Part shown: positions 11,707-22,944 of the stretch, piece by piece
Numbering within the stretch: position 1 is the stretch's first letter
Layout: each line of letters starts with the position of its first letter
DNA from: Microplitis mediator
Lineage: Eukaryota; Arthropoda; Insecta; Hymenoptera; Braconidae
Reading direction: 5' to 3'
Length of the DNA: 64,000 nt
Assembly (NCBI RefSeq): GCF_029852145.1
Contig: NC_079974.1
Location: 1,488,001-1,552,000 of the forward strand
Made by a program: the position numbers and the translations under genes
Notes under the pieces: generated by a model
The model's input: only the letters and a program-made list of their open reading frames with translations
Database searches by the model: none
Told to the model about the DNA's origin: nothing

Positions 11707-11855
11707 GCTCTCTAAAAGTGAATTAGCGAAATTCGCTAGCAAATTTAGTGAAAATTCACTAATTCAGAGTTATAGTCGTATCAATTTTTGGGGTAAATGG
11801 TACGACTATCACTCTGAATAAGTGAATATTCACTAAACCAGTTTGAGAGAGTGGA
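11707..11855. mobile_element. Small foldback element with CTCTCTMAAA ends
   Basis: CTCTCTAAAAGTGAATTAGC at about 11709 is an imperfect inverted match of TTCACTAAACCAGTTTGAGAGAG at the right. Nested inside is CAGAGTTATAGTCGTA against TACGACTATCACTCTG. About 148 bp, non-coding. Confidence 0.55.
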
Positions 11856-12188
11856 CTTCCATGAGAAACCACGAACAAATCTATATAGAAATCGATGCTG
11901 GATTCTTATGGAAAACCATAAGAGAGTCCATCTGAAAACACTACGTATAGGTCGAAAACGACAAGCTGGATTCCCACATGGATTTTTGTGATAGAGTGGT
12001 TAAAAATATGTTTCTTTATGTGAAGGGATTCATTATTCATTTTCGGGAAAAACAAAAATTCCTTGAAAAGCAGTTAAAATTTATTGTGAGTGTACATATC
12101 AATAAATTTAAAGAACTATACGCATCTAATTTGAACAGAGAAAAGACAAAATACCATTACAAGTAACGGAACTAGTGTATGTATACTA
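11856..12188. other. Unannotated spacer
   Basis: A 62-codon lysine/phenylalanine-rich frame (11978-12166, +) has no recognisable domain. Nothing else was seen. Confidence 0.35.
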
Positions 12189-13206
12189 GGGTGATCCAAA
12201 AAATAACAAACTTTTTTTTTTTTCTTCCAAACAGGTTCAAAAGTTTCATTTAGATAAAAAAAGACGCCTGTGAAAATTAGAGCTCTTAATATTAACATTA
12301 AGAGGTTCCTCATCGCACTTTTCTATTTTCCAGAAGAATAACATGGGAAAAATTTTTTTACGTCTTCTGATTTTTATAAGTAGCTAACGATGCGTCATAG
12401 GAATAATTGGCAGGCATATTTTTGTAGGGAATTGAATGCTCTACAAAAAAAGATTCTTATCATTTTTTGAGGAATCTATTTGTTCAAAAGTTATTTGAGG
12501 TTGAAGTCGAATTCATATTAAATTTTGAGATTTTTTACTTTTCCGGCGACACTATCAGACTTGTTACAAAATATCATCAGACCTTTTTTGTAGACAATTT
12601 TATTTCCTAGAAGGTTTTCTTATAAAGTTTTTTCGAATTCCGCATTGTTTTCTAGTTATTTTTATTTTAATGTCAAGCTCTTAAAATCAATCAGAAGACT
12701 ATTTCTTAATGAGCATGACATTAAAATAAAAATAACTAGAAAACAATGCGGAATTCGAAAAAACTTTATTAGAAATAACTTTTAGAGAATAAAATTGTCT
12801 ACAAAAAAGGTCTGATGATATTTTGTAATAAATCTGATAGTTTCGCTAGAAAAGTAAAAAGATCTCAAAATTTAATATGAATTCGACTTCAACCTCAAAT
12901 AACTTTCAAACAAATAGATTCCTCAAAAAATGATAAGAATCTTTTTTTGTAGCGCATTCAATTCCCTACAAAAATATGCCTGCCAATTATTCCTATGACG
13001 CATCGTTAGCTACTTATAAAAATCAGAAACCGTAAAAAAAATTTTTCCCATGTTATTCTTATGGAAAATAGAAAAGTGCGATGAGGAACCTCTTAATGTT
13101 AATATTAAGAGCTCTAATTTTTACAGGCGTCTTTTTTTATCTAAATGAAACTTTTGAACCTGTTTGGAAAAAAAAAAAAAAAAATTTGTTATTTTTTGGA
13201 TCACCC
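12189..13206. mobile_element. 1-kb near-perfect palindrome with GGGTGATCCA ends
   Basis: 1018 bp, bounded by TA. The left arm begins GGGTGATCCAAAAAATAACA and the right arm ends TTATTTTTTGGATCACCC. The two arms match almost base for base for about 450 bp each (for example GAGGTTCCTCATCGCAC at about 12303 and GTGCGATGAGGAACCTC at about 13077) around a centre near 12690. Small length differences lie in poly-A/T tracts. The 65-codon open frame on the minus strand appears in both arms and is a by-product. Confidence 0.85.
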
Positions 13207-13501
13207 TATTGTATACGATCACACATAGACATATGCCACTTTTGAAGAAAGCATAATAAAATATCAAACATATGCATTAATACAGTTATATCATTTAGTA
13301 ACACTTATATTTAGTACTTTAAAAAGTAGCATAAGCATAGGTACGCGTATGTATTAATAGATTCCGACTGCCACACACAAGCTATTCAAGGGTAAATTGT
13401 TAGAGATCTAATTGTTTATTCGTAAAATTTGGGTCTATGGATGTCGTATACTTAGGATATTGTCACATCGCATAATTTGTTATTGAGTTACGAGCTACGT
13501 A
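13207..13501. other. Unannotated spacer
   Basis: No frame, repeat or motif was recognised. Confidence 0.4.
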
Positions 13502-14215
13502 CACAGTAAAAAAAATTTGGAAAATCCAAAAGTGCACGCCTCGAACGCTCATGTTATGTTTTTTTTTAAAAGTTAAATTTCGAATAAAATTGAATATCCC
13601 GCTCTTTTCCCATAGAAATTTCCATGGTAAGTATACGGTAATAAAAGTAAATAAAAAAATAAATAAGGAGAACATTCCTAATGAAAAATGGCGGCAGTGT
13701 GTGTTTGTTTACATGTAAGATTGCCGGTTTTAACCGTAATGATTTATTTTTAAAAAAACGAGAAGGCCTACAGTAGTGATTTTCGAAAGGAACCTTCTTT
13801 GCTTATTTCTGAAAATTTTGAAAAAAAAATTAAGTAGTTTCGTCGAGTCGTTCTCGAGATATCCGTACCACGCCGTTTTTTTGAACCACAGACTAATGGA
13901 CGTCCACGATAAATTTTTTTTAATGAACTTTTTTTTATATTAATACATATTAGACAAATTAAAAAAAGTATCAGGATTATTTATTAGTGTTTCAGCTTTA
14001 TATTGATGTGCTTTTCATAATGTGTAAGAGTAATAGAAAAAAAATATATGCACTTTAATGAGTGGAAATCGTGTGACCTTGACAGGTCGGTTATAAAGCA
14101 CAACCTCTCCGCTTCGCTTTCGAGGCGTGCAATTGTATATCTGTTTAGAACAATTCGTGTTAAATTTTTTTTGTTGATTATTTTGTGTTAAATCGACACA
14201 TTCCACTGTTTCTTT
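13502..14215. mobile_element. Possible CACNG-type element, right end not resolved
   Basis: TA then CACAGTAAAAAAAATTTGG at 13500-13520 has the group's left-end form. About 30 bp in, GTGCACGCCTCGAACGCT has its inverse AGCG..TTCGAGGCGTGCAAT at about 14118-14133. A clean terminal GTG/TA on the right was not found, so the boundary is approximate. It may contain a second unrelated insertion. Confidence 0.35.
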
Positions 14216-14843
14216 ACCATTTCAAATCAAACCTACTATTTAACCCTTCAAAAGTGTTGCCTAGTACGAAAATACAAATAATCAACAATTATTGAGTGTT
14301 ACTTTAAAATAACCAATAAATTCAGATTATGTTCATTTTAATACAAAATTTTTTATTATACATGATCGAGGGCAAAAACTTTGCGTAGTGTCTGTACGAA
14401 GTATGAGGTATGAAGTTAAAATGATAGACATACAAACTACATGCAAATTAGTTATATGCAAGAAACTAAATCATCTCAACCGATAATAAAAAAATAATCG
14501 CGTGTTTGTCGATCGTTTAATTCTTATTTATTCGAATTTTAATAACCTTTTTTACACTTGCCCTTTAAATCAGTCTATCTCCACCTTCTTCCTAGTCCTT
14601 CGACTAACTGGGTAAAAAGACTATAATTTTTAACTTTTGAATGGTAAAATACGATTTCAATTAATTTCATTCAATAACACTTAAAAAATAATTGATACGC
14701 GCAAAATGAATGAATTCATATGACAATTTTAAGGAAAAAATGAATTTATTACTGCAATATTGTGGTGAAGTGACTAATGATTTTTGTTTTTTAAAACTGT
14801 TCAAAAATAGATGAACCCCAACCAAAATTAAAAGCATTGATTT
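14216..14843. other. Unannotated spacer
   Basis: A few short frames without domains. A 73-codon frame at 14667-14888 (-) runs into the next element and is not credible as a gene. Confidence 0.4.
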
Positions 14844-15051
14844 CCCGGGTCGAAATATCAAGCCCCAATCTAGCCTCGTCGAACTCAAGTAAGCCTCAAT
14901 CCCGCCTCACTGAGTAAAAAAAGCATTTTGAGCCTCAAACGATGTTCAAAAAGTCTCAATGAGCCTCAAATGATTCTCCAAGATCCTCAAGAAGCCTCGA
15001 TAAGCCTCAAATGAACCTAGTGTCGATTATGTAATTCGGATTCGATTGGTA

Positions 15052-15573
15052 CACTGTAAAAAATCACCGGGGTAAGTCCAAGCGGTGTAGGTGTTAAAAT
15101 TGGTGGTGTTAAATTCCAACACCGAAAGCGGTGTGAAAATAACGCCGCCGCCGGTGTAAATATTCTGTATCGGTGTTAAAAAAAATTCTCCGGTGTTAAA
15201 ATAACACCGCTGTCAGCGTAAATATTCTAGACCGGTGTTAAAATAACGCCGCCGCCGGTGTAGATATTCTTTACCGGTGTTAAAATATTTTACTTTGTGA
15301 ATATTTGTACTTACTCGATCACTATACTTGTTAATAAATAAAATTCTTTATTTATTTTCATAAAGAACTGACATTTTTTGTATTTTATAATCTTTAAAGT
15401 TAATACTCCAAGCGGACGCAGTTTATCCGGCTTTGACACCGGTATTACTCCGCTTTTACACCGGTTACCCCGCTTTTACACCGATTTTACTCCGCTTTTA
15501 CACAGGTTACCCTGATTTAACACCGGTATTTTCAACACCAGTGAGTTACTCCTCCTACACCGGTGTAATTTTA
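15052..15573 (-). mobile_element. CACNG-type element with ACACCGG array, copy 3, one end lost
   Basis: Begins CACTGTAAAAAATCACCGGG as copy 3081-3619 does, and can be followed to GGTGTAATTT, where the family B element begins. The remaining ~75 bp of the copy (through CCGCTCTTTTTACAGTG) is absent on the far side of that insertion, so a deletion accompanied or followed it. Confidence 0.8.
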
Positions 15574-16482
15574 CCCGCATGGAAAAGCTATATATTGTTA
15601 AAAGTATATAAAAAAATATATGGTGAATATATGATAAATATATAGCGGCAAAAATATCTATATTGAAAAATATATGTTTTTTACATATATTGGATTAAAT
15701 ATTTATCATAATATATTTACTTGTATATAATGTTTTGTATTTTTCTATATATATTATCTCATATAATGCTCAATATATTCTTATCATATATGGATAGTAC
15801 ATATATATTTTATAAGTATAATATAATAAACATGATATATATATCCATATATTTTGACTCATATAATTAGTGGTATATGGTCTCTATATAATTGATTATA
15901 TATGAAAGAATTTATATGATTAAATATATGGTTTGCGGTATATTGGAATTATATTTTTCCAGTATATTAAAACTTATATTTTTCGCAATATATTGAAAAT
16001 TTTATTTTTTCAATATACTTTTTCAATTTCTACACAAGTCCACAAAAAAAAGTCAAATTTATTATTTTTTCTCCTTCTTTTCATTGACTTTATAAATATA
16101 TTTACTGGCAATAACCTAAGAAAAGTAAAAAAAGTGCCATATATTTTACGATATATTGGAAACCATATATTTTGCAATATATTGGAAAACATATATAATA
16201 AATATAAAAAATACTATATATTAATTAATATACTACTTTCAATATAATATATCAATATAAAATAGATATATTAAAATATATATGTAAAACATACATAAAA
16301 AAGTCATATGTTGATAAATATATTGGTAATATATTCTAGCAATGCATTTTTTTTCAATATATTATCATATATTAATACGGCAAAAATATAAATATTATTT
16401 TATATATTGTACAATATATCACATTATAATATTCATATATTCTATTATATATGTTTTCACATATCAAGTTTTTTTATGCGGG
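15574..16482 (-). mobile_element. CCCGCATG family B, copy 3
   Basis: Begins CCCGCATGGAAAAGCTATAT and ends AAGTTTTTTTATGCGGG, with one base changed in the terminal CATGCGGG. It carries both TTTTTGCCG-type motifs in reverse and the island near 16065-16140. Open frames of 104 and 60 codons through it are repeat by-products. The flanks do not match (TA and CA), as expected if one side was deleted. Confidence 0.85.
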
Positions 16483-16619
16483 CATTGAGGCTCTTTGAGC
16501 ATTCTTTGAGGCTCAATGAGGTTTTTTGAACATAATTTGAGGCTCAAAATGCTGATTTTACTTAGTGGGCTGGATTGAGGCTTACTTGTGTTCGATGAGG
16601 CTAGATATTTCGACCCAGG

Positions 16620-17222
16620 TTATGATATTAATTTAATATTATTTAATATGCTACTAAATTTAATTTTGCGTAAGATTACATAATTTTAATGTGAATAAAG
16701 GTTATTTTTCTACGTATAAATATATATTTATACATAAATATAATATACATGTATGTAACCAATATTTTATTGAAAAAAAATTTTATCGTAAAACATGCAA
16801 CTGAATATAGTTGTGTATATTCGCGAATACATGAATTTGAGAGTTGATCGTGAAGCGGCAGTGTTGCAAAAGTTGTTGGTATCTCTAGCTAACTCGTTCA
16901 CTTCTGCCCGCCTCTAAAGTATATTTGCGTGGCTGACCGCCTTTAAAACTAACACGAATCGATGAGGCTTGTGCTAGCTAATTCTCATGTCTGCTGGTCG
17001 TCTTTCTTCTGTACGTTCACTATCTGTTTCCTTTACATTCCTTCCGGTTTTCTCAAGGGAAATCTTGCGTCACATGTCTAGCAGAACACGAGAAAGATGA
17101 CTATTTCTTACCCTATACCACAGAATTCATCACGACTTACAAACATATATAATCACAGCAATCCTAACTCTTTTTAATTAATTTTTATTTTAAAATGTTG
17201 GTGAGAAGGATAAAACAAATTA
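16620..17222. other. Unannotated spacer
   Basis: Moderately GC-richer around 16850-17110 (for example GATCGTGAAGCGGCAGTG), but no open frame above 60 codons, splice-bounded exon or repeat was recognised. Confidence 0.4.
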
Positions 17223-18238
17223 CACGGAAAAAAAATTATGGCAGCGGTTCCCATAATTTTGTGAAATTTTTTCCTATACCATCATAGGAATTACGACCAT
17301 AAATTATGGGAGCGGTTCCTACAATTATAGGAATGTTTCCCATAATTATAGGAATAGTTCCTATAATTATGGGAATGATACCCATAACACTATAGGAATG
17401 ATTCCTATAATTATAGGAATGGTTCCTATAATTTATAGGAATACTTTCTATAATATTATAGGAACCATTCCCGTAATATTATGGGAATGGTTCCTATAAT
17501 AGTATGGGAACTATTCCCATAATATTATGGGAATGATTCCCATAATGCAATTGGAATGGTTCCTATACTATTATGGGAATCATTCCCATAACATTATGGG
17601 AATAGTTCCCATACTATTATAGGAACCATTCCTATAATATTATGGGAATGGTTCCCATATTATCATGAAAAAATTATTTTAAAGAAGTGTGGTAATCACT
17701 TCTAAAATACACAGAAATATTATTAAACATAAAAACAAAAATTCAAACATTGAAAAAAAAAATCGTATTTGGCAAAAAAACATTAAAATTTTTAACAAGA
17801 ATTTTTTGTCAGCACAAAACATTCAAGAAAATTCAAATTTTGGGAAATTTCTACACTATTGTGCAAAAAAAAAATTTTATGATATTATAGGGATGGTTCC
17901 CATAACATTATGGGAATAGTTCCCATAATATTATAGGAATAGTTCCTATACCAATATGGGAACCATTCCCATAATAGTATGGGAATGATTCCCATACCAT
18001 TATGGGAATGGTTCCCATAATATTATGGGAATCATTCCCATAATGGTATGGGAACCATTCCCATATCATTATGGGAACCATTCCCATAATGGTATGGGAA
18101 CTATTCTCATACTATTATGGGAATGATTCCCATACTATATGGGAACCATCCCTATAGTAGTATAGGTACTATTCCCATACCATTATGGGAACCATTCCCA
18201 TAATGCATAGCAAAACTTCCCATAATTTTCTTTCCGTG
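17223..18238 (+). mobile_element. CACNG-type element with GGGAACCATTCCC palindrome arrays, copy E1
   Basis: 1016 bp, flanked by TA. Begins CACGGAAAAAAAATTATGGC and ends ATAATTTTCTTTCCGTG. Two arrays (17280-17670 and 17880-18215) consist of some 35 units of the type ATTATGGGAATGGTTCCCAT, each itself a palindrome. They flank an AT-rich core of about 230 bp (17670-17880). The core is shared with copies at 21371, 37795 and 50426. Confidence 0.9.
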
Positions 18239-18529
18239 TACAACAATTCGAATTTCGTCAGTTCAACTGATATACAGTTAGAAATTTTGTGTTAAATTTA
18301 GTACAAATCGTGTATTGCAAAGTGTCTACACAAATTTCTGCGTTCAATTTCGAATAACACAAGAAATGCGTTGCATACCAGATTTTCTAATCATTTAACA
18401 TAAAAAATCTGTTAAAAAAAAATATTTTTTCATTTTGATTACGAATACAACTAAAGGAACAAAACTTGTTCCTTTAATTGTTTAGCAAAACTTTGATAAG
18501 GTTAGAGTTTTTTTTATTAAACATCATCA
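18239..18529. other. Unannotated spacer
   Basis: AT-rich, with no feature recognised. Confidence 0.35.
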
Positions 18530-19179
18530 GAATCTCAAGATATTGAATTGTATATTGTATTATATAATACATTATATATCTAAAAATATAAAATAAAATG
18601 TGAAAAATAAAGACTTTCAGTTTGACGATGATTGTGAGTATCAATGAGAATATATTTTATTCGAGTAAATTAAGCATGTAGATCGAACTAGAAAGGAAGT
18701 TTGTAGAGAGAGTCGTTATGACTATAAATTTTCGTTTATATGATTAATTTTTAATATAAAAAAATAATTACTCAAAATAAAATAAGTTTTAGAGGATACC
18801 GAAAGAGCATTCATGGAACTGAAAATTTTTCGAAGCACAAAAGTGTCATGTATATCTTTTAATATATACAAGCTTATATACGGGCATTATATATTTTATT
18901 ATACTGTTAATAATATAATTTGAATTATAAAATCATAATATATATAAACCTATAAATTGATACTATATAACGACATATATTTTTTTTATATAATCTAATA
19001 TTATATGGAGTTTTTATAATGATAATATATGCCAAAATATAAAATTTTATATTGAAAACGGCAAAAAAGTAGTTATTTCTAAATATATAATTTAAATTTT
19101 ATATTCTAAATTATACTATAATATAATAAATATTATATTATCTAATAAAATTTCAGAGTATAAGTTTTTTTCATGCGGG
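18530..19179 (-). mobile_element. CCCGCATG family C, truncated copy 1
   Basis: Matches the inner and right part of copies 32034-33035 and 51788-52792, starting at GAATCTCAAGATATTGAATT and ending AGTTTTTTTCATGCGGG. The outer ~320 bp of the other end is missing. The conserved, less AT-rich core (AAAGACTTTCAGTTTGACG to CACAAAAGTGTCATGTATA) is present. GCAAAAAAGTAGTTATTTC near the end is a slightly altered form of the conserved subterminal motif. Confidence 0.85.
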
Positions 19180-19560
19180 CTAGCTAGCCTAGACTGTATA
19201 TTTTCTAGTTAATCATCGCAACTTTCCTAATCTGTAATAAATTGAAATTTAACTTTTATCATCATAAAATTATTAAGTAATACCTCTACCGAATTTTTAA
19301 AATAAGTCTATTTGGTAATAATTGCTGACAACAGTATGTATTATAATTTTTTTTAATTCTTTACAAACAAATAATTTAACAAAATTAACGTGTAGCGATT
19401 ATGAACATGCATTGATGAGTATTTACAGTCACGATACTTGCGAACACACGAGTATAAACATAATTTACTTTTTTTAGTTTATTTCAAACATCAAAGTTTA
19501 CGTTCGCTTTCATTATGGTTGAAGATAAAAACGCTTATTTAAAATGTGGCTGTAATAGTA
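19180..19560. other. Unannotated spacer
   Basis: No gene or repeat was recognised. Confidence 0.4.
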
Positions 19561-19860
19561 CACTCAGAAAATTAAGTAATTGTGTTGACTATGATAAATT
19601 TTTAATTCCAATCATCCAAAATGATTGGAACGTTTTTCATTGCAAAAATAGTTAGTGTTATAATTTTTTTTAATAGAATTAATAATTATTAGATGATAAC
19701 TTCTGCAATAAATTTTGTAACAGTTACCATCAGAATGATAACAGTTACTATCAAGGATGGTAATTAATATTATTGATTGCAATGAAAAAATTGATCGAAA
19801 ATTCAATAATTTTCAAGTACTGCTGCAAAATTGTAAATTTTCGAATACAAATATGATGAC

Positions 19861-21145
19861 TAAGGCCAAGAATTTGGATTTTTTAAAAGGGAGAGATAAA
19901 AGATGGGCGGAGCTGAATTTCTGATTGGTTGAATTTTTATAGATTTGTATTTGTTAATTTGAATGGAGTGAAAAGAGCGATAAAATAAAAATAAGTTTAA
20001 TCAATGCAAAAAAAATATACTAACTACATAACCATGTATATTTGTAATTTTGATGTGGAACTTCGTTGGTTGAAACTCTAAAATATGCAGTCAACTATAT
20101 TTTGAATGAATTGGCAGGGTGTGGAGTATAGGGTGGGGACAATCGAATCGATTGTAGCGCCTGCAGTGGACGAAATACGCGTTAAATCGCACTTGTCTTG
20201 TGAATAGTTAAATGAAAGCAATGTTAAAAAATAAGAACAAGTAGTTGTTGTGTTGTTAATTGCAAAAATACTGACAGAAATAGTAATTGCAAGTTTTATA
20301 CATTTCCATCCATGATATTCATCTTTGGCTAAAAATTATTACGGGGAATTTTTTAAATTACAAATTTTTAACCCAAAGTATTTTTAATTGTTGAGTTTTA
20401 AAATTTAAAATTACGAATAATTTAAATCACTTCAATTTCTTTACTTAATGCAAATTAATAATTTTAACTTTGAAAAAATTATAATTATAATTATTTTAAC
20501 TCATTTGTTATTATGACTATTATTGTTGTTATTATTATTATTACAAGCTAACCTTATGTCGTTCAAAATAATATTTATTTTGCATTTATTAAAATTTTTT
20601 ATACTTATTTTTTTCAGTACAATCTACTCTATATTTCTCCACCTTTCAAATGTGGTATCACACATATATTTCGCAATCTTTAAAAATTTTAATTATTTGT
20701 TTATAAAAACTTTCCATATTCTCTCTGTGCTTTTTGAGGATGATTTAATGCGGTCGACAGATGTCGTTTTCGTCGCGCACCTTGCCAATAGAAGCTGTCC
20801 AGCGTGCAAATGTTCCAATTCATGAAAAATTTTGTAATGCGTCGGCTGAAGTAATATCATCTAAAATATTTGCAAAATGATACCCTTAGTTTCAATTCAT
20901 TCAAAATATAGTTGGGTGCATATTTTAGAGTTTCAACCAATGAAGTTCCACATCAAGATTACAAATATACATGGTTATGTGATTAGTATATTTGTTTTGC
21001 ATTGATTAAACTTTTTTTTGTTCCATCGCTCTTTTCACTCCATTCAAATTAACAGATACAAATCTACACAAATTCAACCAATCAGAAATTCAGCTCCTCC
21101 CATGTTTTATCTTTCCCTTTTAAAAAAACCAAACTCTTGGCCTTA
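19861..21145. mobile_element. P-like DNA transposon remnant with 250-bp inverted ends
   Basis: 1285 bp. The termini are TAAGGCCAAGAATTTGG and CCAAACTCTTGGCCTTA. The inverted repeats run for about 250 bp (for example CTAAAATATGCAGTCAACTA at about 20080 against TAGTTGGGTGCATATTTTAG at about 20907). The flanks are ATGATGAC (19853-19860) and ATAATGAC (21146-21153), an 8-bp target duplication with one mismatch. In the middle, 20242-20300 (+) reads SSCCVVNCKNT and then CKFYTFPS, the start pattern of a THAP zinc finger. An 8-bp duplication plus THAP points to the P superfamily. hAT is the alternative. Confidence 0.6.
20236..20335 (+). pseudogene. THAP-like zinc-finger remnant
   Basis: In one frame from about 20233 the conceptual peptide contains CCVVNC, about ten residues later CK, then FYTFPS. 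Known THAP domains begin with a C-x(2-4)-C pair and carry an F-x-FP motif shortly after. No start codon is in frame (a TAA lies just before; an ATG at about 20224 is in a neighbouring frame and stops), and the frame closes soon after FPS. The second CxxH pair is not seen. It is either a relic or chance. Confidence 0.35.
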
Positions 21146-21370
21146 ATAATGACAATCATACTTAAGTTTTATTTAGAAAATTTTTATAAGAAAATGACAA
21201 TTTTTCTAAAGAAAATACAAGTATTGAAATTATTTATATTGTAAACTCTTCATTGGCGTACTAGCCCTATTTTGATTTTACTTCCAAATTGTAAATAAAT
21301 ATTTTCTATTTAAATCCATAATTTAGTTATGTACATTTCAATGTTTATAATTTTGAAATAAGTTACCGTA

Positions 21371-22544
21371 CACGGAAAGAAAATTATGGGAAGTTTTGCT
21401 ATGCATTATGGGAATAGTTCCCATAATGGTATGGGAATAGTACCTATACTACTATAGGGATGGTTCCCATATATTATGGGAACCATTCCCATAATAGTAT
21501 GAGAATAGTTCCCATACCATTATGGGAATGGTTCCCATAATATTATAGGAACCATTCCCATAATGGTATGGGAATAGTACCTATACTACTATAGGGATGG
21601 TTCCCATATATTATGGGAACCATTCCCATAATAGTATGAGAATAGTTCCCATACCATTATGGGAATGGTTCCCATAATATTATAGGAACCATTCCCATAA
21701 TGGTATGGGAACCATTCCCATACTATTATGGGAATCATTCCCATACTATTATAGGAACCATTCCCATAATGGTATAGGAATCATTCCCATACTATTATGG
21801 GAATGGTTCCCATATTGGTATAGGAATGGTTCCCAAATTGGTATAGGAACTATTCCTATAATATTATGGGAACTATTCCCATAATGTTATGGGAACCATC
21901 CCTATAATATCATAAAATTTTTTTTTTGCACAATAGTGTAGAAATTTCCCAAAATTTGAATTTTCTCGATTGTTTTGTGCTGACAAAAAATTCTTGTTAA
22001 AAATTTTAATGTTTTTTTGCCAAATACGATTTTTTTTTTCAATGTTTGAATTTTTGTTTTTATGTTTAATAATATTTCTGTGTATTGTAGAAGTGATTAC
22101 CACACATCTTCAAATTAATTTTTTCATGATAATATGGGTACCATTCCCATAATATTATAGGAATGGTTCCTATAATAGTATGGGAACTATTCCCATAATA
22201 TTATGGGAATGATTACCATAATGGTATACGAACCATTCCAATTGCATTATGGGAATCATTTCCATAATATTATGGGAATAGTTCCCATACTATTATAGGA
22301 ACCATTCCCATAAATTATAGGAATGATTCCCATAATATTATAGAAAGTATTCCTATAAATTATAGGAACCATTCCTATAATTATAGGAATCATTCCTATA
22401 GTGTTATGGGTATCATTCCCATAATTATAGGAACTATTCCTATAATTATGGGAAACATTCCTATAATTATAGGAACCGCTCCTGATGGTATAGGAAAAAA
22501 TTTCACAAAATTATGGGAACCGCTGCCATAATTTTCTTTTCGTG
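21371..22544 (-). mobile_element. CACNG-type GGGAACCATTCCC array element, copy E2 (inverted to E1)
   Basis: 1174 bp. Begins CACGGAAAGAAAATTATGGG and ends TGCCATAATTTTCTTTTCGTG, flanked by TA. The same core as E1 lies in reverse at about 21905-22115. The array at 21425-21690 contains a direct duplication of about 131 bp. It is longer than E1 for that reason. Confidence 0.9.
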
Positions 22545-22944
22545 TACAGTCGTTTAGATCAGCGTAAAATAAAAATTTCCAAACGAGAGAGCTTTTGTCA
22601 ATATCTTTGAATGATTGAGTATGCACATCAAAATAAGAATCATTCAAGTACTGAGTAGTAAATAAAATTTTATCATTATTGATATTTAGTATTTTTTTTA
22701 ACCTTGTAACTATTATAATTTCTGGTGGTAACTGTTACCATCTGGATTATAAATATAACTATTTAGAATAATAATAATAATTAACTCTACTTAAGACACA
22801 AGATTGTACCAATTATTATAAATATGGTGAATATTCCAATCTAGATGATTTATACAATCATCTAGATAACATTCACTACTATCGGATTGATGGTAGAAAT
22901 TTCACCATAACTAGATAGTAGTTTTTATTATTTAATTTTCTGTG

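Larger units (their letters stand above)
14844..16619. mobile_element. CCCGGGTCGAAATAT-ended element carrying two nested insertions
   Basis: The left end CCCGGGTCGAAATATCAAGC and right end GCTAGATATTTCGACCCAGG are inverted repeats. TT lies on both sides. The arms (14844-15051 and 16483-16619) consist of AGCCTCAA/TTGAGGCT repeats and match in inverted order. Between them lie a partial ACACCGG element (15052-15573) and a family B element (15574-16482). The original element was therefore only about 350 bp. Confidence 0.75.
19561..22944. mobile_element. CACNG-type element hosting two other elements
   Basis: Begins CACTCAGAAAATTAAGTAAT and ends ATTATTTAATTTTCTGTG, with TA on both sides. Its own sequence is 19561-19852, 21154-21368 and 22547-22944. 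That sequence carries TTACCATC/GATGGTAA-type pieces (GTAACAGTTACCATC at about 19718, GGTAACTGTTACCATC at about 22727). A P-like element (19861-21145) and palindrome-array element E2 (21371-22544) are inserted. The uninterrupted length would be about 0.9 kb. Confidence 0.65.

Noticed and set aside
12116..12313. 65-codon hydrophobic frame starting MRNLLMLILRALIF
   Set aside because: Encoded in one arm of a palindrome and mirrored in the other arm at about 13081. A by-product of the repeat, crossing the element's border.
17280..17670. CRISPR-like array of regularly spaced palindromic repeats
   Set aside because: Units are contiguous with no unique spacers. The context is a eukaryotic transposon with inverted ends and TA flanks.
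17689..17919. A 76-codon frame (starting MVITSKIHRN...) also found at 21873-22103 (-) and 50891-51121, suggesting a conserved small protein
   Set aside because: It lies in the core and array of the E elements, so it recurs because the DNA repeats. It is KN-rich, its last residues translate the palindrome units, and copy E3 does not keep it. Its first codon is not ATG.
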